Assembly: GCF_003363755.1 (NCBI RefSeq)
Contig: NZ_CP031396.1
Coordinates: 4,285,001-4,349,000 of the forward strand
Length of the DNA: 64,000 nt
Direction: 5' to 3'
Origin: Pseudomonas protegens
GTDB taxonomy: Bacteria; Pseudomonadota; Gammaproteobacteria; Pseudomonadales; Pseudomonadaceae
Shown: piece by piece, positions 16,681-25,836 of the stretch
Layout of the letters: every line of letters starts with the position of its first letter
Position numbering within the stretch: the stretch's first letter is position 1
Program-made: the position numbers and the translations under genes
The notes under the pieces: model-generated
The model's database searches: none
What the model was told of the DNA's origin: nothing
The model's input: only the letters and a program-made list of their open reading frames with translations

Positions 16681-17136
16681 TCAGGGGCGTTTAGCTTGTT
16701 GTTCAAGCTGCTCTAGTGCGGCCTCCAGGGCCAGTCGGTAACCGCTGGCGCCAAGGCCGCAGATCACTCCCACCGCAACGTCGGAGAAGTAGGAGTGATG
16801 GCGGAAAGGTTCGCGTTTGTGCACGTTGGACAAATGCACTTCGATGAATGGGATGCTCACTGCCAGCAGCGCGTCACGTAATGCGACGCTTGTATGTGTA
16901 AAAGCTGCTGGATTGATCAAAATGAAGTCCACGCCTTCATCGCGGGCGGCATGGATACGTTCGATCAATTCGTACTCGGCATTGCTCTGCAGATACTGCA
17001 GATGGTGCCCGGCATCACGGGCCCGCTGCTCCAGGTCCTGGTTGATCTGGGCCAGGGTGGTTGCACCGTAGACCCCCGGTTCACGGGTGCCGAGCAGGTT
17101 CAGGTTGGGGCCGTGAAGCACCAGTAGGGTGGCCAT
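16681..17136 (-). CDS. aroQ: Type II 3-dehydroquinate dehydratase
   Basis: A 151-residue shikimate-pathway enzyme converting 3-dehydroquinate to 3-dehydroshikimate. Signature HGPNLNLLGTREPGVYG with the catalytic Tyr23, then QSNAEYELIERIHAA, INPAAFTHTSVALRDAL, and EVHLSNVHKREPFRHHSY near residue 100. First gene of the aroQ-accB-accC set. The 235-bp upstream spacer to the chemoreceptor gene must hold the promoter; in P. aeruginosa a dipZ/dsbD gene occupies this place, and it is absent here. Confidence 0.97.
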   Translation of the reverse strand: MATLLVLHGPNLNLLGTREPGVYGATTLAQINQDLEQRARDAGHHLQYLQSNAEYELIERIHAARDEGVDFILINPAAFTHTSVALRDALLAVSIPFIEVHLSNVHKREPFRHHSYFSDVAVGVICGLGASGYRLALEAALEQLEQQAKRP

Positions 17137-17371
17137 CGGTTGTTCCTTGTTATCGGGGTGCTGTTGTCAGAACCCGGCGACTATGCCGGAAAGACTTTAT
17201 GACTGTCCAGTTCTCTGCAATAGCCAGCACGATGACCGATGTTTGCGCAAAATATGTGACCAAGCACTTAAATCCGGTCATTTGCCTGCAGGGTGAGAGC
17301 GCTGCACTCCCGGCCAGCCGTTTCGCCGATGATGGGGCGTTTGTCAGGGAAAACCGGGGCGCAGGCAGAGC

Positions 17372-19333
17372 TTAGACGCGGAAGGCTTGCACCGCCGTAT
17401 GCAATTGTCCCCCGAGGTCCAGCAAGTTCTCGCCCTGGGCCCGGCCTTCGCCGATGCGCAGCAGGTTGTCGCCGCCCAACTGATGGATGCGCTCGCTGTG
17501 GTCGCGGATCTCGCTGACCGCGCCGCTTTGCTGGGCGGTGACATCGGCGATGCGCACGGCGGTGTCGGCAATGGTCTGGATCGCCCCGACGATTTCGTCC
17601 AGGGCACCGTCGGCGGCCTGGGCCTGGCTGGCGGTGGCTTCGGCGTGTTCCACCTGGGCACGCATGCCTTGCACCGATTGTTGCGCGGCGGCCTGCAGGC
17701 CAGCGATCAGGGTCTGGATCTCTGCCGTAGCGCCGGCGGTACGCTGGGCCAGGGAGCGCACTTCTTCGGCGACCACGGCAAAGCCGCGGCCCATTTCCCC
17801 GGCGCGAGCGGCTTCGATGGCGGCGTTGAGGGCCAGCAGGTTGGTCTGTTCGGCAATGGAGCGGATCACGGTCAGCACGCCGCCAATGGTGGCGGACTCC
17901 TGGGCCAGGTGCTCGATCATCTGCGCGTTGCCCTGTACCTCACCCACCAGGGCGTGCAGCCCGGTCAGGCTCAGGCCTATGACTTTCTGCCCCTGTTGCA
18001 CCGCAAGGCCAGCGCTGCGGCTGGCATCGGCGGCCTGGCTGGCGTCACCGGCAACCTGCTGGATGGTGGCTTCCAGCTCCCCCAGGGCATCGCGGATTTG
18101 CGCGGTATCGCCGGCCTGGCGCTCGGCCCCGCTGTGCAGGCCGCTGCTGAGGTCAGCCAGGGCGCGGCTGCTGCCGGCCACTTGCTCGGCGTTCTGGCGA
18201 ATGGTGCCCACCAGATCCACCAGGTAGGCCCGCAGGCGATTGAGGGATTCTTCGATGGCGTGCAGTTCGCGGTTGGTCTTGCCCAGTTGGATCGGTCGGC
18301 TGAAGTCGCCTTCGGCCCAGGTCGACAGCGCCGGGGCCAGGTTGGTCAGGACCCGGGCCAGCTTGCGCTGCAAGGTGTCGATGACCAGTGCGATCAGCAG
18401 GATCAGGCCGATCATCAGCCCCTGGATCAGCCGTACCTCGCCCTGGATCTGACCGTGCTGGGCCCGCACCGCCGGTTCCAGCTCGGCGATGGCCTGGCGC
18501 ACGGCGGTGATCTTCAGCAGGGTCGCGGCACTCAGGTCGGCACGTTTCTGGATCTGCTCGCGGGTGCGCTGCAGTTCCGCCGGGTAGCGGTTGAGCAGGC
18601 TGTGGAGTTCGCGCTTGAGGCCGATGCCGGCGTCTTCGGCAGTGGCTTTCTGGGTGTTTTCCAGGCCCATCAGGGCGGCAAAGTCAGCGGTGCCCGATTC
18701 GCTGCTGGCGGCCACCCCTAATAAAGGCAGGGTTTCGAGCCGGTCGGCCTGGGCCTTGATGTTGTTGACTTCGCGTTCGACATCGGCGGCCAGTTCGCTG
18801 CGGCCGCTGCTCACCAACTTGTCCCGGGCCAGGGACAGTTTGCCCAGGTGCTGCGCAGCGGTGAGCAGCAAGGGCAGGTAAGTGGCGCCTTCTGCGGTCT
18901 TGGTCCCGCTGGCGTACTGGCTGAGCTGTTCCAGGTTGGCCCCCAGCTCCCGCTCGGCCTGCAGCAGCAGGGCCTGGGGATCGCCGGCCAGCTTGCCCGC
19001 GGCCAGCAGGTCGGTCTTGCTGAAGTCATCGAGGCTGGCCAGGCTCGGGCGCAAGCTTTGCGCGAGTTGCGGCGGCAGCTCGGTCAGTTCGCCTTGCACG
19101 GCCTCGATGGCCTGGGCTGCGCTACTCAGGCGCAGGGCGTCGCCGCTGGCCAGGTAGTCTTCGATATTGCGCGCTACCTGATTTTGAAACTGCTGGGACA
19201 GTCCCAGGTAGCGCTCCATCAGCAGATAGGGGCGCTCCAGGGCTCGTTGTGACCACCAGAGCGTGGCCCCCAGGGCCAGGCAGACGGCAACTAACAGCAG
19301 AGTATTGAGATTGGTCAGCAGCTTCAGGCGCAT
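17372..19333 (-). CDS. ctpL: Methyl-accepting chemotaxis protein, CtpL-like
   Basis: A 653-residue inner-membrane chemoreceptor. First transmembrane helix about 8-28, an all-helical periplasmic ligand domain (about 30-300, HBM-like), second helix about 302-320, a HAMP region, and the coiled-coil signalling domain with the hairpin tip EQTNLLALNAAIEAARAGEMGRGFAVV. Position next to aroQ and the GcbA-type cyclase is that of P. aeruginosa CtpL, which mediates taxis to inorganic phosphate. Ligand identity here is inferred only from synteny and architecture. Confidence 0.75.
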   Translation of the reverse strand: MRLKLLTNLNTLLLVAVCLALGATLWWSQRALERPYLLMERYLGLSQQFQNQVARNIEDYLASGDALRLSSAAQAIEAVQGELTELPPQLAQSLRPSLASLDDFSKTDLLAAGKLAGDPQALLLQAERELGANLEQLSQYASGTKTAEGATYLPLLLTAAQHLGKLSLARDKLVSSGRSELAADVEREVNNIKAQADRLETLPLLGVAASSESGTADFAALMGLENTQKATAEDAGIGLKRELHSLLNRYPAELQRTREQIQKRADLSAATLLKITAVRQAIAELEPAVRAQHGQIQGEVRLIQGLMIGLILLIALVIDTLQRKLARVLTNLAPALSTWAEGDFSRPIQLGKTNRELHAIEESLNRLRAYLVDLVGTIRQNAEQVAGSSRALADLSSGLHSGAERQAGDTAQIRDALGELEATIQQVAGDASQAADASRSAGLAVQQGQKVIGLSLTGLHALVGEVQGNAQMIEHLAQESATIGGVLTVIRSIAEQTNLLALNAAIEAARAGEMGRGFAVVAEEVRSLAQRTAGATAEIQTLIAGLQAAAQQSVQGMRAQVEHAEATASQAQAADGALDEIVGAIQTIADTAVRIADVTAQQSGAVSEIRDHSERIHQLGGDNLLRIGEGRAQGENLLDLGGQLHTAVQAFRV

Positions 19334-19386
19334 CAGGGCTCTACCAACGGCAAAAATGGTAAGCGCCTGAATTTATTGCGTTTGCA

Positions 19387-21057
19387 TTACAAGGTTATGA
19401 CCGAATCTGTGGATTCGGATGAAAAGATGGCACTTTGACTTGATTGCCGTGCGGCCTGCACTCGGTTGCGACCGCCGTGCTTGGCGCGGTACAGCGCCTC
19501 GTCCGCCTGGCTGGCCATCAGCAGGCTGTCGGAGTCTTCTTGCATCTCCACCACGCCGGCGCTGAAGGTGCACCACAGGTCTTGAGGCTGGGCCGGGTAA
19601 TGGATCTCGGCAAAGCGCTGGCGGATTTCGTCCAGAACCTTGCAGGCGGCGTCCTGATCGGTGTCGGGCATGACGATGGCAAACTCTTCGCCGCCGTAGC
19701 GGCCGATGAAGTCGGTCTTGCGCAGGCGCTGCTTGAGAAACAGCGCCAGGCTCTTGATCACCCGGTCGCCCATGGGGTGGCCGTGGCTGTCGTTGACCCG
19801 CTTGAAGTGGTCGATGTCGAGCATGGCGAAGCTCAGCGGCTTGCCCTCGCGGCGGGCGCGGAAGCTGCAGTCTTCCAGCAGTTGCAGAATGTGGGTGTGG
19901 TTGTACAGGCCGGTGAGGCTGTCGCGGACCATCCGTGCCTTGAGGTTGCGCGCCCGGGCGGCGCGGTTGCGCACGGTGGTGATCAGGTGCCGCGGCTTGA
20001 TGGGCTTGGTGAGGAAGTCATCGCCGCCTTCGCTCATGGCGTCCAGTTGCTTGTCCAGGTCGTCCTCGGCGGACAGGTAGATGATCGGCACGCTGACATA
20101 ACGGTCGTTGTGGCGGATCACCTTGGCCAGCTCGGTGCCGGTGCAGGCCGGCATGTACATGTCGAGGATGATCAGGTCCGGCTGGAAGTCCGCCAGCTCG
20201 GCCATGGCCTGGATCGGTTCGATCAGGGTGCGGGTGACGATCCCGGCGCTGTTGAGCAGGCGCTCGGTATGCAGTGCCTGGGCCCGGGAGTCGTCGATGA
20301 TCAGCACTTTATAAGGCTCGTACTGGGCGACGCAGGTCAGCACTTCGATCTTTTCCAGCAGGCTGGAAGCTTCCAGGGTGCCAGTCAGGAACTCCTGGCC
20401 GCCGGCGCGTACTGCCGCCAGGCGAGTCGGGGTGTCGGTTTCATGCAGGCTGAAGAACAGCAGCGGCAGTTTCTGCTCCAGGCCGACCTGGGCTTCGGCT
20501 GCCAGGGTCAGGCCCATGCCGGGGCCGCAGAAGTCCACATCAATGACGATGGCCGCGGGCAAACGCTCGACCATGGACGAACGAAAGGCGGCGATGCTGT
20601 CCAGGGACTGGGCTGTGAGGCCAAAGAACTCCAGTTGCTTGGCCAGGCGCTCGGCCCGGTCGTGATCCTGCAACATCACGTAGATGGGTTTGCGCAACGG
20701 CGGCAGGAAGGTCTGTTCCAACTGGTCGCCGTGGCGCAGGCCGGTGCGCGACAAACGCTGCATCAAGCGATTGAGGTCGGTGATCAGGTTGCTGCTCAGG
20801 CGACCGCGATTGGCATCGACAGCCTCCAGCGATTGGCTGATGCTGCGGGCCAGTTGGGTGTGTTCGGGTTGCTCGAAGCGTTCAGCGAAACGCAGCAGGC
20901 GCAGGTTGGCTTCGCACAGTTCCGACATGTCGGTGGTGGACCATTCGCTGCGTTGCAGACGCTGCCATATCTCAAGAATCTGACGTGCCTGATGAATTAC
21001 CCGCTGGGCAAAGTGGTGCTTGAGGCGCTCACGGCTGGGGTCTTCTGGCTCGGTCAT
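19387..21057 (-). CDS. gcbA: REC-GGDEF diguanylate cyclase GcbA
   Basis: A 556-residue cytoplasmic response regulator. An N-terminal helical segment (about 1-120, Hpt-like) and a degenerate receiver (about 123-245) precede an intact receiver (VLIIDDS near 253, phospho-Asp in DLIILDMYMP) and a C-terminal GGDEF domain with GGEEF. An RKTD inhibitory site lies five residues before GGEEF, so c-di-GMP product inhibition is expected. The domain order and position match GcbA/PA4843, which promotes biofilm formation in P. fluorescens. The neighbouring chemoreceptor is 53 bp downstream on the same strand. Confidence 0.88.
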   Translation of the reverse strand: MTEPEDPSRERLKHHFAQRVIHQARQILEIWQRLQRSEWSTTDMSELCEANLRLLRFAERFEQPEHTQLARSISQSLEAVDANRGRLSSNLITDLNRLMQRLSRTGLRHGDQLEQTFLPPLRKPIYVMLQDHDRAERLAKQLEFFGLTAQSLDSIAAFRSSMVERLPAAIVIDVDFCGPGMGLTLAAEAQVGLEQKLPLLFFSLHETDTPTRLAAVRAGGQEFLTGTLEASSLLEKIEVLTCVAQYEPYKVLIIDDSRAQALHTERLLNSAGIVTRTLIEPIQAMAELADFQPDLIILDMYMPACTGTELAKVIRHNDRYVSVPIIYLSAEDDLDKQLDAMSEGGDDFLTKPIKPRHLITTVRNRAARARNLKARMVRDSLTGLYNHTHILQLLEDCSFRARREGKPLSFAMLDIDHFKRVNDSHGHPMGDRVIKSLALFLKQRLRKTDFIGRYGGEEFAIVMPDTDQDAACKVLDEIRQRFAEIHYPAQPQDLWCTFSAGVVEMQEDSDSLLMASQADEALYRAKHGGRNRVQAARQSSQSAIFSSESTDSVITL

Positions 21058-21345
21058 ATCCTGACTACTAGGTAGGGTGCATGCTGAGGTCGACTGGTGG
21101 CTCTATGCTAGCACCACTTTTGTGTCCCATGAGTGTCGTACGTCAATAATGTGCAAGGCGGGGTTATTCAGTTCCTGACCCACTGGTCGCATAGGCTCTG
21201 GAGTGTGCTTCATTTATAGTGACCGCCTGATTCGCAATCATTGCGCGGCGCGCATTTGCCGGAAGATATATCCCGTCAAGGCAAGGCACGATGGAGTAGG
21301 GTTGTGGTCGAACCGATGAACCCAAGTGATTGAAAGGACATAGCC

Positions 21346-22413
21346 ATGCTGGATTGGAAGAATCGCGCAGGTAGCGCGCCGGATCGTGCTGCCGAACCCA
21401 AGTCGGCGACACGCAGCTATTTCGGTGGCCTGCTGTTCAGTCGTGCCCTGGCCACCTTGCTGGGCCTGTACCTGTTGGTCACGGGCGGCCTGGGCTGGTA
21501 CTGGAGTCAGGAACCTGCGCTGTTCCCGGTCCAGCAGAACGCCCAGATCGCTGCCGAGAAGGAAGGCCGGCAGATGGTGGTGGGCTACACCACCGTGGAA
21601 ACCCTGAAGACCGTGGTCGGTACCTTGCTGGACAAGCCGGGTGGCTATATCTCCAACGACCGTTTTCCACCGGGCCTGTGGATGGACAACATGCCAAGCT
21701 GGGAATATGGCGTGCTGGTCCAGGTCCGCGACCTGACCCGCGCCTTGCGCAAGGACTTCGCCCGCTCCCAGTCGCAGTCCGCTGAAGACTCCGACCTGGC
21801 CAAGGCCGAACCGCGCTTCAACTTCGACAACAAGAGCTGGGTGCTGCCGTCCAGCGAGTCCGAGTACCAGGACGGCATCAATTCCCTTAGCCGCTACCAG
21901 GCTCGCCTCTCCGATCCAAACCAGAAAACCGCGCAGTTCTATGCCCGTGCCGACAACCTCAACAACTGGCTGGGTGATGTAGGGACGCGCCTGGGCTCGC
22001 TGTCGCAACGGCTGTCGGCCAGTGTGGGCCGGGTCAAGCTCAACACCGCACTGAAAACCGAAGTGCCGGCCCCGGGCCAGGGCCCGCAGGTGGATGAAGA
22101 AGTGGTGGAAACCCCATGGATGCAGATCGATAACGTCTTCTACGAGGCCCGTGGCCAGGCCTGGGCGCTGTCGCACCTGCTGCGTGCGATTGAAGTGGAC
22201 TTCGCCGACGTGCTGGCGAAAAAGAACGCTACGGTCAGCGTGCGTCAGATCATCCGCGAACTGGAGGCCTCCCAGGAACCGGTCTGGAGCCCGATGATTC
22301 TCAATGGCAGCGGCTTCGGCGTCCTGGCCAACCACTCGCTGGTCATGGCCAACTATATTTCCCGAGCCAACGCAGCGGTCATCGACTTGCGCCAACTGCT
22401 CAATCAAGGCTGA
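21346..22413 (+). CDS. DUF2333 family protein
   Basis: A 355-residue protein with one N-terminal transmembrane helix (about residues 30-50, ALATLLGLYLLVTGGLGWYWS) and a large soluble domain rich in Asn, Trp and Tyr (GGYISNDRFPPGLWMDNMPSWEYG near 100). This is the pattern of the DUF2333 family next to a NUDIX gene in Pseudomonas. The stop lies three bases before the NUDIX start, suggesting co-expression. The biochemical role is unknown. The 288-bp divergent spacer to gcbA should carry its promoter. Confidence 0.85.
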   Translation: MLDWKNRAGSAPDRAAEPKSATRSYFGGLLFSRALATLLGLYLLVTGGLGWYWSQEPALFPVQQNAQIAAEKEGRQMVVGYTTVETLKTVVGTLLDKPGGYISNDRFPPGLWMDNMPSWEYGVLVQVRDLTRALRKDFARSQSQSAEDSDLAKAEPRFNFDNKSWVLPSSESEYQDGINSLSRYQARLSDPNQKTAQFYARADNLNNWLGDVGTRLGSLSQRLSASVGRVKLNTALKTEVPAPGQGPQVDEEVVETPWMQIDNVFYEARGQAWALSHLLRAIEVDFADVLAKKNATVSVRQIIRELEASQEPVWSPMILNGSGFGVLANHSLVMANYISRANAAVIDLRQLLNQG

Positions 22414-22416
22414 TCC

Positions 22417-22953
22417 ATGGTTGCGACCACCAATGAGGCGGCCCATCGCGCCGCCTCCGACGCTGAAGAAATAGCCTGGGTCGATGGCGAAGACCAACTG
22501 CTGGGGGCCATGGTCCGCTCGGAGCTGCGCGAGCGCGGCCTGATCGGGCGTGGCACCTACATCATGCTGTTCAATTCTGCCGGTGAGCTGTGCGTGCACC
22601 GGCGCACCCTGAGCAAGGCCATCTACCCGGGCTATTGGGATGTTGCCGCCGGTGGCATGGTCCTGGCGACTGAAAGCTATGCCGAATCCGCGGCCCGGGA
22701 ACTGGAAGAGGAACTGGGGGTGAGCGGCGTCGAACTGACTGCCCATGATCACTTCTTTTTCGAGGACACCGGCAACCGTCTCTGGTGTTCGGCGTTCTCT
22801 GCCGTGTGGGACGGTCCGCTGCGTTTGCAGCCGGAAGAAGTCCTGGAAGCGCACTTCATTCCCCTGGATCAGGTGCTGCGGGAAATCCACGAAAAGCCCT
22901 ATTGCCCGGACTCCCTGGCCGCCTTGCAACGTTATCTGGCCCGACGTCGTTAA
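22417..22953 (+). CDS. NUDIX hydrolase
   Basis: A 178-residue hydrolase. A complete NUDIX box (GX5EX7REUXEEXGU) is visible in GGMVLATESYAESAARELEEEL, about residues 72-94. The N-terminal part (LFNSAGELCVHRRTLSKAIYPGYWDVAAGG) resembles YfcD/IDI-like NUDIX enzymes. The substrate cannot be told from sequence. It is linked to the upstream DUF2333 gene by a three-base gap. Confidence 0.92.
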   Translation: MVATTNEAAHRAASDAEEIAWVDGEDQLLGAMVRSELRERGLIGRGTYIMLFNSAGELCVHRRTLSKAIYPGYWDVAAGGMVLATESYAESAARELEEELGVSGVELTAHDHFFFEDTGNRLWCSAFSAVWDGPLRLQPEEVLEAHFIPLDQVLREIHEKPYCPDSLAALQRYLARRR

Positions 22954-23154
22954 AGTTGCATAAATTGACGCTGATTGGCTCTTAGCAACCGGGCTTTTTG
23001 CCGTTACACTGCGCGACTTTTCAAGCTGAACCGATGCTGCTTCTTAAACAAGGGCGCCCGGCTCAGTAGCGCTGCCCCTGCCTGAGTGGGGCTTCGCGGT
23101 CGATGGCACCGCCATGTGCTTCGACCAGTCTTTGTCCTCCCAAGAGGATTGCCG

Positions 23155-23526
23155 GTGGCCAAAAAAGCCGCATCCTTCGCCGCCCTTGGTGGCCTGGTGT
23201 TTTCCACCGACGCAGGTCGACATTGCCCGGACTGTAGCCAGCCGGTGGCCGCCTGTATCTGCAAACAAACCGTGATTCCGGCCGGCGACGGCATTGCCCG
23301 CGTGCGTCGCGAGAGCAAGGGCCGTGGCGGCAAGACGGTGACCACCATCACCGGCGTGCCTCTGGCCGAAGACGCCCTCAAGGAGCTTGCTACCACGTTG
23401 AAGAAACGCTGTGGCACCGGTGGCGCCTTGAAGGACGGCGTCATTGAAATCCAGGGTGACCATGTCGAGCTACTCTTGGCGGAACTGGTCAAGCACGGTT
23501 TCAAGGCGAAGAAGTCCGGCGGCTAG
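23155..23526 (+). CDS. SUI1/YciH-family translation factor
   Basis: A 123-residue protein with the eIF1/SUI1 fold: GKTVTTITGVPLAEDALKELATTLKKRCGTGGALKDGVIEIQGDH near residues 58-105. The N-terminal region has CPDCSQPVAACIC, a possible metal-binding cluster. The start is a GTG at 23155 preceded by AGAGGA with a 6-nt spacing; a longer frame from an ATG at 23086 adds Arg-rich sequence that does not fit the family. Bacterial YciH is implicated in initiation fidelity or inhibition under stress. It precedes speA. Confidence 0.9.
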   Translation: MAKKAASFAALGGLVFSTDAGRHCPDCSQPVAACICKQTVIPAGDGIARVRRESKGRGGKTVTTITGVPLAEDALKELATTLKKRCGTGGALKDGVIEIQGDHVELLLAELVKHGFKAKKSGG

Positions 23527-23530
23527 CAGC

Positions 23531-23609
23531 CTCTGTGAAAACCACCTCTGACTGGACGCTGTCTTGATTGGCTCAGGACGCAGGTGTCGTCTCCATGGTT
23601 TTCACAGAG
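23531..23609. repeat. 79-bp element with 14-bp perfect inverted ends
   Basis: CTCTGTGAAAACCA at 23531-23544 is repeated exactly in inverse at 23596-23609, around a 51-bp centre with no obvious pairing. It sits just after the SUI1 stop, 140 bp before speA. It could be a transcript hairpin or a small non-autonomous repeat element; no target duplication is apparent. Confidence 0.7.
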
Positions 23610-23748
23610 CCTGTTCATGAACGGTTTCTAAACTCAGCACGGCAGGCGCGGTCTATTGCGCTTGCAGGCTAATCGTCATTTTCATTCTTTAGACTGCGCC
23701 GACCCCGGATTGGGGCGGCGCTCTATGACTTCTTTATAGGGGACTTCG

Positions 23749-25662
23749 ATGTCCGTACGACGCACACGTAAAGACGATGGCAGCCAATGGACCGTTGCGG
23801 ACAGCCGCAGTGTCTACGGGATTCGCCATTGGGGGGCCGGGTATTTCGCGATCAATGACGCCGGTCGCGTCGAAGTTCGCCCGAATGGCCCGAGCAGTTT
23901 GCCCATCGATCTGTTCGAGCAGGTCGAGGAGCTGCGCAAGAGCGGCTTGTCCCTGCCTTTGCTGGTGCGCTTCCCGGACATCCTCCAGGACCGTGTACGC
24001 CAGCTGACCGGCGCTTTCGACGCCAACATCGCGCGCCTGGAATACCAGAGCAAGTACACCGCCCTGTACCCGATCAAGGTCAACCAGCAAGAAGCGGTGA
24101 TCGAGAACATCATCGCCACCCAGAACGTCTCCATCGGCCTGGAAGCCGGCTCCAAGCCGGAACTGCTGGCGGTCCTGGCCCTGGCGCCCAAGGGCGGCAC
24201 CATCGTCTGCAACGGGTACAAGGACCGTGAGTTCATTCGCCTGGCGCTGATGGGCCAGAAGCTTGGCCACAACGTGTTCATCGTCATCGAGAAAGAGTCC
24301 GAAGTGGGCCTGGTGATCGAGGAAGCGGCCTCCCTCAAGGTCAAGCCACAGGTGGGCCTGCGGGTGCGTCTGTCGTCCCTGGCGTCGAGCAAGTGGGCCG
24401 ACACCGGCGGCGAGAAATCCAAGTTTGGCCTGTCGGCGGCGCAGCTGCTGTCGGTGGTGGAGCGCTTCCGCGCCGCCGGCCTGGACCAGGGCATCCGCCT
24501 GCTGCACTTCCACATGGGCTCGCAGATCGCCAACCTGGCGGACTACCAGCACGGTTTCAAGGAAGCCATCCGCTACTACGGCGAACTGCGCAACCTCGGC
24601 TTGCCGGTGGATCACATCGACGTCGGCGGTGGCCTGGGCGTGGACTACGACGGCACCCACTCGCGCAACGCCAGCTCGATCAACTACGACATGGACGACT
24701 ACGCCGGCGTGGTGGTGGGCATGCTCAAGGAGTTCTGCGATGCGCAGAACCTGCCGCACCCGCACATCTTCTCCGAGAGCGGCCGTTCCCTGACCGCCCA
24801 CCACGCCATGCTGGTGGTGCAGGTGACCGACGTCGAGAAACACAACGACGACGTGCCGAAGATCGAAAACAAGGAAGAGCTGCCGGAAACCGTGCAATGG
24901 CTGGTGGACCTGCTGGGTCCGACCGACATCGAGATGGTCACCGAAACCTACTGGCGCGCCACGCACTACATGAGCGACGTGGCGGCCCAGTATGCCGACG
25001 GCAAGCTGACCCTGGCCGAAAAAGCCCTGGCCGAGCAGTGCTACTTCGCCGTGTGCCGTCGCCTGCACAACTCCCTCAAGGCACGTCAGCGTTCCCACCG
25101 CCAGGTGCTGGACGAACTCAATGACAAGCTGGCGGACAAGTACATCTGCAACTTCTCGGTGTTCCAGAGCCTGCCGGACACCTGGGCCATCGGCCAGGTG
25201 CTGCCTATCCTGCCGCTGCACCGTCTGGACGAAGAGCCGCTGCGTCGCGCGGTGCTGCAAGACCTGACCTGCGACTCCGACGGCAAGATCAAGCAGTACG
25301 TCGACGAGCAGAGCATCGAGACCAGCCTGCCGGTTCATGGTCTCAACGAGGGCGAGGACTACCTGCTGGGGATCTTCCTGGTGGGCGCCTACCAGGAAAT
25401 CCTCGGCGACATGCACAACCTGTTCGGCGACACCGACTCGGTGAACATCTACCAGCGGCCCAATGGCAGCGTGTACCACGCCGGGATCGAGACCCACGAC
25501 ACCATCGAAGACATGCTGCGCTACGTGCACTTGTCGCCGGAGGAGTTGATGACTCATTACCGCGATAAAGTGGCCAGCGCCAAGATCAGCGCCGCCGAGC
25601 GCACCCAGTTCCTCGACGCCTTGCGCCTGGGCCTGACCCGCTCGTCCTACCTGTCGTCCTGA
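23749..25662 (+). CDS. speA: Biosynthetic arginine decarboxylase
   Basis: A 637-residue PLP enzyme of fold type III that converts arginine to agmatine on the putrescine pathway. The PLP lysine lies in ALYPIKVNQQ (Lys110); HFHMGSQI, DVGGGLGVDYDGT, ESGRS and the C-terminal CDSDG active-site motif are present. Length matches bacterial SpeA. AGGGGA lies upstream of the ATG. A textbook terminator follows, so it is a single-gene unit or the end of one. Confidence 0.97.
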   Translation: MSVRRTRKDDGSQWTVADSRSVYGIRHWGAGYFAINDAGRVEVRPNGPSSLPIDLFEQVEELRKSGLSLPLLVRFPDILQDRVRQLTGAFDANIARLEYQSKYTALYPIKVNQQEAVIENIIATQNVSIGLEAGSKPELLAVLALAPKGGTIVCNGYKDREFIRLALMGQKLGHNVFIVIEKESEVGLVIEEAASLKVKPQVGLRVRLSSLASSKWADTGGEKSKFGLSAAQLLSVVERFRAAGLDQGIRLLHFHMGSQIANLADYQHGFKEAIRYYGELRNLGLPVDHIDVGGGLGVDYDGTHSRNASSINYDMDDYAGVVVGMLKEFCDAQNLPHPHIFSESGRSLTAHHAMLVVQVTDVEKHNDDVPKIENKEELPETVQWLVDLLGPTDIEMVTETYWRATHYMSDVAAQYADGKLTLAEKALAEQCYFAVCRRLHNSLKARQRSHRQVLDELNDKLADKYICNFSVFQSLPDTWAIGQVLPILPLHRLDEEPLRRAVLQDLTCDSDGKIKQYVDEQSIETSLPVHGLNEGEDYLLGIFLVGAYQEILGDMHNLFGDTDSVNIYQRPNGSVYHAGIETHDTIEDMLRYVHLSPEELMTHYRDKVASAKISAAERTQFLDALRLGLTRSSYLSS

Positions 25663-25703
25663 AGGGCCGGGCATCCCCAGTGATGCCTGTTCCGTCCCGG
25701 CAC

Positions 25704-25740
25704 AAAGCCGCGCCCTGCGATGGAGGGCGCGGCTTTTTTT
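25704..25740 (+). terminator. Rho-independent terminator after speA
   Basis: A perfect 10-bp stem GCCGCGCCCT / AGGGCGCGGC (25707-25716 with 25724-25733), a 7-nt loop and seven T. Confidence 0.95.
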
Positions 25741-25836
25741 TGAACGGTTTCCAGGTTCGCCACGGAAGAGGGGGCACCGTTTCATTTCAGCTAGCCTGCA
25801 AAGAGGCGTCCATGGTGGGCGCAACGAGGCTTGCTG

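Noticed and set aside
21238..22929. 563-codon open frame on the minus strand
   Set aside because: It covers the DUF2333 and NUDIX genes in antisense; the plus-strand proteins carry clear domains.
23734..25824. 696-codon open frame on the minus strand
   Set aside because: It is antisense to speA along its whole length; its composition is an artefact of the reverse frame.
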